Shown here: positions 1 to 7,077 of the stretch, in pieces
How the letters are laid out: each line of letters starts with the position of its first letter
Position numbering within the stretch: position 1 is the first letter of the stretch
DNA from: Congregibacter sp.
Lineage (GTDB): Bacteria > Pseudomonadota > Gammaproteobacteria > Pseudomonadales > Halieaceae
Assembly: GCA_013911345.1 (NCBI GenBank)
Contig: JACETJ010000068.1
Location: 1-7,077, forward strand
Length of the DNA: 7,077 bases
Direction of reading: 5' to 3'
Position numbers and translations under genes: made by a program
Notes under the pieces: generated by a model
What the model saw: only the letters and a program-made list of their open reading frames with translations
What the model was told of the DNA's origin: nothing
The model's database searches: none

Positions 1-277
1 CTGGCTGACCAGCCGCATCCGTTTGATAAGTCACCAGACGCTGACCCAGCCAGTGAGCCGCAAACTCTCCCACCGCCTCGGGGCTGTCCACCAGCTTCAC
101 ACCGCCTGCCTTGCCGCGCCCGCCCGCATGGACCTGCGCCTTTACGACCCATCGCTCTCCGCCAATGTCATTGGCCGCCTTCACAGCCGCTTCTGCCGAG
201 TCGACGGCGTGGCCAGTCGACACCGGCAAGCCGTAGTCAGCGAACAGGGCTTTGCCCTGATACTCATGCAAATTCAT
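1..277 (-). CDS. sucC: Succinyl-CoA synthetase (ADP-forming) beta subunit, N-terminal part
   Basis: This is the 5' end of sucC; the gene runs off the left edge after 92 complete codons and one extra base. SucC pairs with SucD in the cytoplasm to convert succinyl-CoA, phosphate and ADP or GDP into succinate, CoA and ATP or GTP. The protein opens [19 protein letters not shown], the hallmark start of the family's ATP-grasp fold. It continues with [19 protein letters not shown], in which Lys46 and the glycine-rich stretch at 52-59 correspond to the nucleotide-binding residues of E. coli SucC. The last visible residues ([12 protein letters not shown]) also follow the family. The ATG at 275-277 is chosen because it starts exactly at the conserved MNLHEYQ. 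A G-run lies just upstream, with a short 4-nt spacing. The gene follows lpd after 76 nt on the same strand and is probably on the same transcript, with sucD expected next. Nothing visible is broken; the cut is only the window edge. Confidence 0.97.
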   Translation of the reverse strand, partial: MNLHEYQGKALFADYGLPVSTGHAVDSAEAAVKAANDIGGERWVVKAQVHAGGRGKAGGVKLVDSPEAVGEFAAHWLGQRLVTYQTDAAGQP

Positions 278-281
278 AAAA

Positions 282-287
282 CCCCCC
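282..287 (-). promoter_or_regulatory. Ribosome binding site of sucC, in a self-complementary C/G run
   Basis: On the minus strand a run of six G lies four bases before the sucC ATG, directly preceded by four C. The run can serve as a Shine-Dalgarno sequence only with a G-U wobble, and its spacing is short. The adjoining C and G bases can fold into a small hairpin (ACCC/GGGT around CGGG) that would cover the site, so local structure may tune sucC translation. The folding is inferred, not measured. Confidence 0.5.
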
Positions 288-314
288 GGGGTAACGCCCG
301 ATTAACCTCGCACA

Positions 315-338
315 GCTCCAGTCTCGGGCAACTGGAAC
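315..338 (-). other. Intercistronic hairpin between lpd and sucC
   Basis: An inverted repeat lies in the 76-nt gap between the lpd stop and the sucC start. In the mRNA the eight-base arms GTTCCAGT and ACTGGAGC pair around an eight-base loop (TGCCCGAG), with one G-U wobble and the rest Watson-Crick. No run of U follows (TGTGCGAGG), so it does not look like an intrinsic terminator. Between co-transcribed genes such a hairpin more plausibly stabilises the upstream mRNA, marks a processing site or partly attenuates transcription. The function is inference; the pairing is plain in the sequence. Confidence 0.6.
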
Positions 339-353
339 CACATCACCGCTTTG

Positions 354-3054
<2,701 letters not shown>

Positions 3055-3061
3055 CACAGCA

Positions 3062-3067
3062 TCCTCT
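3062..3067 (-). promoter_or_regulatory. Ribosome binding site of sucB, deciding the start codon
   Basis: The minus strand reads AGAGGA, then TGCT, GTG, ATG. Spacing is 7 nt to the ATG at 3054 and only 4 nt to the GTG at 3057. This favours the ATG as the true start and gives a protein one residue shorter than the longest frame. Confidence 0.75.
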
Positions 3068-3069
3068 TG

Positions 3070-5937
3070 TTAAAAGCCCCAGGGCATCGGACCCAGAGCC
3101 TCATTGATAAATTCTTCCTGCTCACGCAGGTGCAATGCTGAGTAGCCTGCTGCTGCAGATGCCGAGGGCTCCCTGCCGACGTAGCGAAGATAGACGTCGA
3201 CTTTTTCTTTGCGCACTGCAGTAGCCAAACGGCTCTGCATGGCATACCAGGAGCCTTGATTTTTCGGCTCTTCCTGAACCCAGACAGCGTCCTCAAGGTT
3301 GGGATACCGCGAGAGCACTGCCTGCAGATCAAAACGCGGAAACGGATACATCTGCTCGATTCTAACGATTGCAATATCCTCAATGTCTCGCTCACGTCGA
3401 GCCGCCCGCAGGTCATAAAAGACCTTTCCCGAACAGAGCACCACTCGCTTGACTGCCGATGGGTCGAGCGCATCCGTCTCGTCAATGACAGTCTGGAATG
3501 CCCCCTCAGCGAGTTCCTCGAGCTGAGACACGGCCTCCTTGTGCCGCAACAAGCTTTTGGGGGTCATCACAATAAGCGGCTTCCTAAGCGGCCGCACAGC
3601 CTGGCGGCGCAACATATGGAAGACCTGCGCGGGCGTGCTCGGAATGCAAACTTGAATGTTGTCCTCAGCACACAGCTGCAGAAAGCGCTCCAGTCTGGCA
3701 GACGAATGTTCCGGACCCTGCCCCTCGTACCCATGGGGCAACAACATCGTCAGCCCGCATAACCTGTTCCATTTGTTCTCACCACTGGAGATAAACTGGT
3801 CAATGACGACCTGAGCCCCGTTGGCAAAATCTCCAAACTGGGCCTCCCAAACTACCAAGCCTCCAGGCGACGTGGTGGCATAGCCATACTCGAATGCCAA
3901 CACAGCCTCCTCAGAGAGCAGGGAGTCATAAATCCTGAGAGGCGCTTGCTGTTCGTTGAGCTGCTGAAGCGGCGCATAAGCCTGCCCGTCACGCTGATTG
4001 TGAAGCACCGCGTGCCGATGACTGAACGTGCCGCGTCCAACGTCTTGCCCAGTGAGCCGTACGGGATACCCCTCCTCCAATAAAGAGGCGTAAGCCATGG
4101 TCTCCGCAAACCCCCAGTTCACCTCCTGGGCTCCAGCGCCCATCTTGAGCCGATCGTCCATCAATTTCTTCACAACGCGGTGAACAGAAAAGCCTTCGGG
4201 GACCGCATTGCAGCGCTCCGACAGCGCCTTCAACTCAGGGAGTGGTACGGCTGTTTCTGCAGCCACATCCCAGCGATGCCCAATGTATGGTGACCAGTCG
4301 ACAAAGAGCGCCTTGTTGGGCTCAGACACCAGAGAGCTCACCAAGGGCTCATCCCGCTCCAGCGCCTCTCGGTAGTGATCGACCCAAGCTTCGTCCTGCT
4401 CCGCTGTGAGAAGACCTTCAGTAATCAACCGCTGGGCATAGAGCGTACGAGTCGACAGATGGGATTTGATTTTGTCGTACATCGCCGGCTGCGTGACCGA
4501 CGGCTCATCTGCCTCGTTGTGGCCGCGACGGCGGTAGCAGACGAGATCAATGACCACATCCTTGTTGAATTGGCTCCGATAATCCACCGCGAGTTGGGTA
4601 GCGAAAACCACTGCCTCGGGATCATCGCCATTGACATGGAATATGGGCGCCTGAACCATCTTCGCAATATCCGTGCAGTATTCTGTTGACCGCGCGTCGG
4701 CAGGCTCACTGGTTGTGAAGCCTATCTGGTTGTTCAACACGATGTGCAGCGTGCCGCCGGTGCGATAGGCACGGGTCTGAGACATCTGAAAAGTCTCCAT
4801 GACCACCCCTTGACCCGCGAATGCCGCGTCGCCATGGAGCACGATAGGCACGACCGTCTCGCCAGCCGGATCCTGGCGACGATCCTGGCGCGCGCGAACG
4901 GAGCCCTCTACAACAGGTGAGACGATTTCCAGGTGAGATGGGTTGAAGGCGAGCGACAAATGCACCTCTCCCCCCGGGGTCATCATGTTTGATGAGAAGC
5001 CCTGATGATATTTCACATCTCCAGAACCGCTATAGCTCACCCTGCCTTCAAATTCGTCGAAAAGGTCCACCGGGTTTTTTCCCAAGATATTGACCAGCAC
5101 ATTGAGGCGCCCGCGGTGCGCCATACCAATACAAATCTCCTTGGCGCCATATCCCCCAATACGCTGAATCGCCTCGCTCATCATGGGGATAAGGCTTTCG
5201 CCACCCTCAAGCCCAAACCTTTTGGTGCCCGGATATTTAGAGCCCAGAGAGCGCTCTAGGCCTTCTGCTCCGTTGAGCTGGCGCAGAATATTCAGTCGCT
5301 GCTCGGCAGGAAAATCAGGCGCACTGCGCACCGCCTCCATGCGACTCATAATCCAATGTCGCTCTTCGGTATTCACGATATGCATGAATTCCGCACCTAC
5401 AGTCCCGCAATAGGTGGCGACTAGATCGTCTCGAATGTTTGCCAGGGTTGCCTCAGGCCGCCCGAAGTAGACGGTCCCGACCTGAAACGTGGTGTCTAAA
5501 TCAGCCTCGCTCAGCTCATGAAACGTCAGATCCAAATCCGGCACGGGTGGACGCTCCGCTAACGCAAGCGGATCCAGCCGGGCCTCCTGGTGACCGCGCT
5601 GGCGGTAGGCAGAAATCAACTGCATCACGCGAACCTGCTTCCGCTCGTACTCTGTGGCGTGGGAATCCTGCGCCACCGTCGCATCGGTGCGCACCCGCAT
5701 CTTCGAGATGCGGGCAAACCTGTCGCGTAGCACCGAATGAGGAACGTCGTGCAGCGCAGCGGTGTCAGAAGCTACGCGGGGCAATTGATCAAAATAGTCT
5801 CGCCACTCAGGAGGGATGGCGTTGGGGTCTTGGAGATACTGCTCGTAAAGAGCGTCCACATACTCGGCATTGCCACCCGCAATATGGGAGGTCGCCCATT
5901 GCGCTAGCATCCCGGGTAAAGGCGTCGCCTGTGTCAC
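3070..5937 (-). CDS. sucA: 2-oxoglutarate dehydrogenase E1 component
   Basis: This is the thiamine-diphosphate E1 enzyme that decarboxylates 2-oxoglutarate and succinylates the lipoyl group of SucB; the complex is cytoplasmic. The 955 residues compare with about 933-943 in E. coli and Pseudomonas. Seen in order: the N-terminal segment GGNAEYVDALYEQYLQDP (21-38), typical of the part that docks E1 to E2; substrate and cofactor motifs GMAHRGRLNVL (271-281, His274) and FNPSHLEIVSPVVEG (331-345); the ThDP/Mg2+ motif from GD at 369-370 to NNQIGF at 402-407; YRRRGHNEADEPS (468-480); the transketolase-like pyrimidine-binding domain with GQDVGRGTFSHRHAVLHNQ (630-648) and PHGYEGQGPEHSSARLERF (734-752, His744); and the C-terminal GREPSASAAAGYSALH. 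The start is GTG: the nearest in-frame ATG (codon 10, 5910) has no Shine-Dalgarno sequence and shortens the docking segment, whereas AGGGGGG sits 5 nt before the GTG. No disruption is visible. Confidence 0.98.
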   Translation of the reverse strand: MTQATPLPGMLAQWATSHIAGGNAEYVDALYEQYLQDPNAIPPEWRDYFDQLPRVASDTAALHDVPHSVLRDRFARISKMRVRTDATVAQDSHATEYERKQVRVMQLISAYRQRGHQEARLDPLALAERPPVPDLDLTFHELSEADLDTTFQVGTVYFGRPEATLANIRDDLVATYCGTVGAEFMHIVNTEERHWIMSRMEAVRSAPDFPAEQRLNILRQLNGAEGLERSLGSKYPGTKRFGLEGGESLIPMMSEAIQRIGGYGAKEICIGMAHRGRLNVLVNILGKNPVDLFDEFEGRVSYSGSGDVKYHQGFSSNMMTPGGEVHLSLAFNPSHLEIVSPVVEGSVRARQDRRQDPAGETVVPIVLHGDAAFAGQGVVMETFQMSQTRAYRTGGTLHIVLNNQIGFTTSEPADARSTEYCTDIAKMVQAPIFHVNGDDPEAVVFATQLAVDYRSQFNKDVVIDLVCYRRRGHNEADEPSVTQPAMYDKIKSHLSTRTLYAQRLITEGLLTAEQDEAWVDHYREALERDEPLVSSLVSEPNKALFVDWSPYIGHRWDVAAETAVPLPELKALSERCNAVPEGFSVHRVVKKLMDDRLKMGAGAQEVNWGFAETMAYASLLEEGYPVRLTGQDVGRGTFSHRHAVLHNQRDGQAYAPLQQLNEQQAPLRIYDSLLSEEAVLAFEYGYATTSPGGLVVWEAQFGDFANGAQVVIDQFISSGENKWNRLCGLTMLLPHGYEGQGPEHSSARLERFLQLCAEDNIQVCIPSTPAQVFHMLRRQAVRPLRKPLIVMTPKSLLRHKEAVSQLEELAEGAFQTVIDETDALDPSAVKRVVLCSGKVFYDLRAARRERDIEDIAIVRIEQMYPFPRFDLQAVLSRYPNLEDAVWVQEEPKNQGSWYAMQSRLATAVRKEKVDVYLRYVGREPSASAAAGYSALHLREQEEFINEALGPMPWGF

Positions 5938-5942
5938 TTTAG

Positions 5943-5949
5943 CCCCCCT
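5943..5949 (-). promoter_or_regulatory. Ribosome binding site of sucA, supporting the GTG start
   Basis: The minus strand reads AGGGGGG, then five bases (CTAAA), then GTG. No comparable purine-rich site lies at a workable distance before the internal ATG at codon 10. This places the start at GTG 5937. Confidence 0.7.
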
Positions 5950-5959
5950 GAAGCGTCCG

Positions 5960-5974
5960 TGAGTCCGTAACTCA
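5960..5974 (-). repeat. Interrupted palindrome TGAGT-N5-ACTCA upstream of the sucA RBS
   Basis: On the plus strand this reads TGAGTCCGTAACTCA, five-base arms around a five-base centre. It lies about ten bases upstream of the sucA Shine-Dalgarno sequence. It shares the eight bases GTAACTCA with the longer palindrome at 6101-6116, and a one-mismatch copy, GTTACTCA, lies at 6014-6021. In RNA it could form a small hairpin; in DNA it could be a dimeric regulator half-site pair. I do not recognise a known regulator consensus, so no protein is named. Confidence 0.4.
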
Positions 5975-6090
5975 ACGTCGGCGCGTGTCAGCCGCTCGAT
6001 GGGGGTAGTGTAGGTTACTCACTATTCGTTGACGCCAGCCTTCCCCCACAAACGGCGGAAATACGCACACTTTAAGGGCTTGCCGCCACA

Positions 6091-6119
6091 TATATAACTT
6101 TGAGTTATGTAACTCATAA
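6091..6119 (-). promoter_or_regulatory. Candidate internal sigma70-type promoter for sucA
   Basis: In the 258-nt gap between sdhB and sucA the minus strand shows TTATGA, 17 bases, then TATATA, followed by TG. The -10-like hexamer is reasonable and the -35-like hexamer is weak (three of six matches to TTGACA). Transcription would begin about 145-150 nt before the sucA GTG. A second promoter here is plausible because E. coli also has a promoter in its sdhB-sucA gap. The call is inference from spacing and AT content in an otherwise GC-rich region, not proof of activity. Confidence 0.4.
6101..6116. promoter_or_regulatory. Perfect 7+2+7 palindrome, operator-like
   Basis: TGAGTTA-TG-TAACTCA is a perfect inverted repeat with seven-base arms and a two-base centre. 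It fills nearly the whole spacer between the proposed -35 and -10 of the sucA promoter, the classic position for a repressor or a spacer-acting regulator. The arms do not match the FNR, CRP, ArcA or FadR consensus as I know them, so the binding protein is unknown. It is too short and AT-rich to be a strong terminator, and no U-run follows. Confidence 0.5.
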
Positions 6120-6158
6120 CCCACGCGGGAAAGTTGGCGCTCGATTATGAAAGTCAGA

Positions 6159-6186
6159 TATAGCAGCTCTCACGGCTGCCGATATA
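6159..6186 (-). other. Hairpin just downstream of the sdhB stop
   Basis: About ten bases after the sdhB stop codon, GCAGC and GCTGC pair around a seven-base loop (CGTGAGA). TATA and TATA arms can extend the stem if three bases (CGA) bulge out. The following bases (TCTGACTTTCAT) are not a proper U-tract, so at best it is a leaky terminator or a 3' stabiliser that would set the ratio of sdh to downstream suc message. The core stem has only five pairs, which makes the call tentative. Confidence 0.35.
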
Positions 6187-6195
6187 CCCGCAGTG

Positions 6196-6903
6196 TCAGG
6201 TAGCGCGATTCAGCAGCATGGTGCGAATGTGACCAATCGCTTTAGTTGGATTCAGACCCTTCGGACACACATTGACGCAATTCTGAATGCCGTGACAGCG
6301 AAATACGCTAAAGGGGTCGTCCAACTTGGCCAGTCGCTCTTCTGTTGCGGTATCTCGACTGTCGGCGAGGAAGCGATAGGCCTGCAGTAACCCCGCGGGG
6401 CCCACAAATCGATCGGGATTCCACCAAAACGAGGGGCAGCTGGTGGAGCAACAGGCGCAGAGAATGCACTCATACAAGCCATCCAGCTGGGCCCGCTCCT
6501 CAGGAGACTGAAGCCGCTCGATAGCCGGCGCTGGTGTTGGATTCTGCAGATAGGGCTGCACCTTCTCGTACTGCGCATAAAACAGGCTCATATCGACGAC
6601 AAGATCCCGAATCACGGGTAGACCTGGCAAGGGCCGAATGACCAGCTTCTCACCCTTGACGGACTCCGAGAGCGGTGTGATGCACGCCAAGCCGTTTTTA
6701 CCGTTCATGTTAAGGCCATCCGATCCGCAGACGCCCTCCCGACAACTCCGACGATAGGTCACGCTGCCGTCATGATCAGCTTTAATCAGCTCCAGCACAT
6801 CGAGCACCATCAAGTCGCGTCCGCCCGTGTCGACAGAAAAATCCTGCATGAACGGTGCTTCGTCGGTCTCGGGGTTATAACGGTATAGGCTGACCTGTAG
6901 CAT
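6196..6903 (-). CDS. sdhB: Succinate dehydrogenase iron-sulphur subunit
   Basis: SdhB carries electrons from the SdhA flavin to the quinone site in the membrane part of complex II. The product has 235 residues, close to the 238 of E. coli. All cluster ligands are present. The N-terminal ferredoxin-like domain holds the [2Fe-2S] site in SCREGVCGSDGLNMNG (Cys54, Cys59, Asp62) with Cys74 in GLACITP. The C-terminal domain holds CILCACCSTSCPSFWWNPD, where Cys146, Cys149 and Cys152 bind [4Fe-4S] and Cys156 binds [3Fe-4S], and CHGIQNCVNVCPKGLNP, where Cys203 and Cys209 complete the [3Fe-4S] and Cys213 the [4Fe-4S]. FWWNPD and PKGLNPTKAIGHI are signatures of the succinate dehydrogenase group. The ATG at 6903 has AGGAG 9 nt upstream. 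sdhA ends 21 nt before it, so the two are surely co-transcribed. After the stop the next gene, sucA, is 258 nt away. Confidence 0.98.
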   Translation of the reverse strand: MLQVSLYRYNPETDEAPFMQDFSVDTGGRDLMVLDVLELIKADHDGSVTYRRSCREGVCGSDGLNMNGKNGLACITPLSESVKGEKLVIRPLPGLPVIRDLVVDMSLFYAQYEKVQPYLQNPTPAPAIERLQSPEERAQLDGLYECILCACCSTSCPSFWWNPDRFVGPAGLLQAYRFLADSRDTATEERLAKLDDPFSVFRCHGIQNCVNVCPKGLNPTKAIGHIRTMLLNRAT

Positions 6904-6912
6904 CTGCTATCG

Positions 6913-6917
6913 CTCCT
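6913..6917 (-). promoter_or_regulatory. Ribosome binding site of sdhB
   Basis: The minus strand reads AGGAG nine bases before the sdhB ATG, inside the 21-nt sdhA-sdhB gap. A short 4-bp CTGA/TCAG stem overlaps the sdhA stop and the first base of this site and is probably too weak to matter. Confidence 0.7.
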
Positions 6918-6924
6918 GAAAAAC

Positions 6925-7077
6925 TCAGTAACTTCTCGCCTTCGGCTGGAAGGTTTCAACGGTTTGCGGGGTAAAGTTGACGCTGCGCTTGGACACTTGC
7001 TTGCCCTCGCTGTGATACATGGAGTGGCACAGCCAGTTCTCATCATCGCGCTCAGTGAAGTCCTCACGGGCGTGTGC
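6925..7077 (-). CDS. sdhA: Succinate dehydrogenase flavoprotein subunit, C-terminal end
   Basis: Only the last 50 codons and the TGA are in the window; the gene enters from the right edge. SdhA holds covalent FAD and oxidises succinate to fumarate. The visible tail begins AHAREDFTERDDENWLCHSM and ends SVNFTPQTVETFQPKARSY. The HAREDF...RDDENW...CHSM pattern and the closing VN-x-P...P-K-x-R-x-Y are typical of the SdhA C-terminal domain in Pseudomonas and E. coli. The active-site and FAD-binding parts lie outside, so only family and position are called. It precedes sdhB by 21 nt; sdhC and sdhD are expected further upstream, beyond the right edge. Confidence 0.95.
   Translation of the reverse strand, partial: AHAREDFTERDDENWLCHSMYHSEGKQVSKRSVNFTPQTVETFQPKARSY

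Noticed and set aside
5439..5942. 167-codon plus-strand open frame opposite the 5' end of sucA
   Set aside because: It is antisense to the conserved E1 N-terminal region, has Arg/Pro/Ser-rich composition and ends at the sucA start region. It is a shadow.
6101..6116. FNR, CRP or ArcA site
   Set aside because: The arms TGAGTTA/TAACTCA do not match TTGAT-N4-ATCAA, TGTGA-N6-TCACA or the GTTAA-type ArcA repeats, so no regulator is assigned.
6159..6186. Intrinsic terminator after sdhB
   Set aside because: The stem core is only five pairs and no U-tract follows. It is kept as a weak hairpin, not called a terminator.
5938..6195. Riboswitch, small RNA gene or small protein gene in the sdhB-sucA gap
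   Set aside because: I see no multi-helix conserved architecture and no open frame with a ribosome site. The gap shows only short palindromes and a candidate promoter.

Overview
The window is a stretch of a TCA-cycle operon from a gammaproteobacterium, read entirely on the minus strand. In transcription order (right to left) it holds the C-terminal end of sdhA, complete sdhB, sucA, sucB and lpd, and the first 92 codons of sucC. Gene identity rests on intact family motifs in each product: the three iron-sulphur cysteine sets of SdhB, the ThDP and catalytic motifs of SucA, the lipoyl, E1/E3-binding and acyltransferase motifs of SucB, the redox disulphide and His-Glu pair of Lpd, and the N-terminal ATP-grasp start of SucC. 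The order sdhAB-sucAB-lpd-sucC, with the E3 gene inside the suc cluster, matches Pseudomonas and related marine gammaproteobacteria and differs from E. coli, where lpd sits behind aceEF. Genus cannot be fixed from this window. A non-enteric, moderately GC-rich gammaproteobacterium is the safest reading.

Layout: 6925-7077 sdhA tail; a 21-nt gap; 6196-6903 sdhB; a 258-nt non-coding gap (5938-6195) with a hairpin, a probable internal promoter and operator-like palindromes; 3070-5937 sucA (GTG start); a 15-nt gap; 1804-3054 sucB; a 13-nt gap; 354-1790 lpd (TTG start); a 76-nt gap with an intercistronic hairpin; 1-277 sucC start. Tight spacing from sucA to lpd indicates one transcript. The larger sdhB-sucA gap is the natural place for a second promoter that would uncouple suc from sdh expression.

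The products work in consecutive TCA steps. SucA, SucB and Lpd form the 2-oxoglutarate dehydrogenase complex (2-oxoglutarate to succinyl-CoA, NADH out). SucC with SucD (outside the window) converts succinyl-CoA to succinate with ATP or GTP formation. SdhA and SdhB, with the membrane subunits SdhC and SdhD (outside the window), oxidise succinate to fumarate and pass electrons to quinone.

No mobile element, CRISPR array, RNA gene, defence system or unknown gene was seen. The region is conserved core metabolism. The points worth a second look are regulatory: a near-perfect palindrome in the spacer of a candidate sucA promoter, a recurring 8-bp motif in the same gap, stable hairpins flanking lpd, and non-ATG starts on sucA and lpd.
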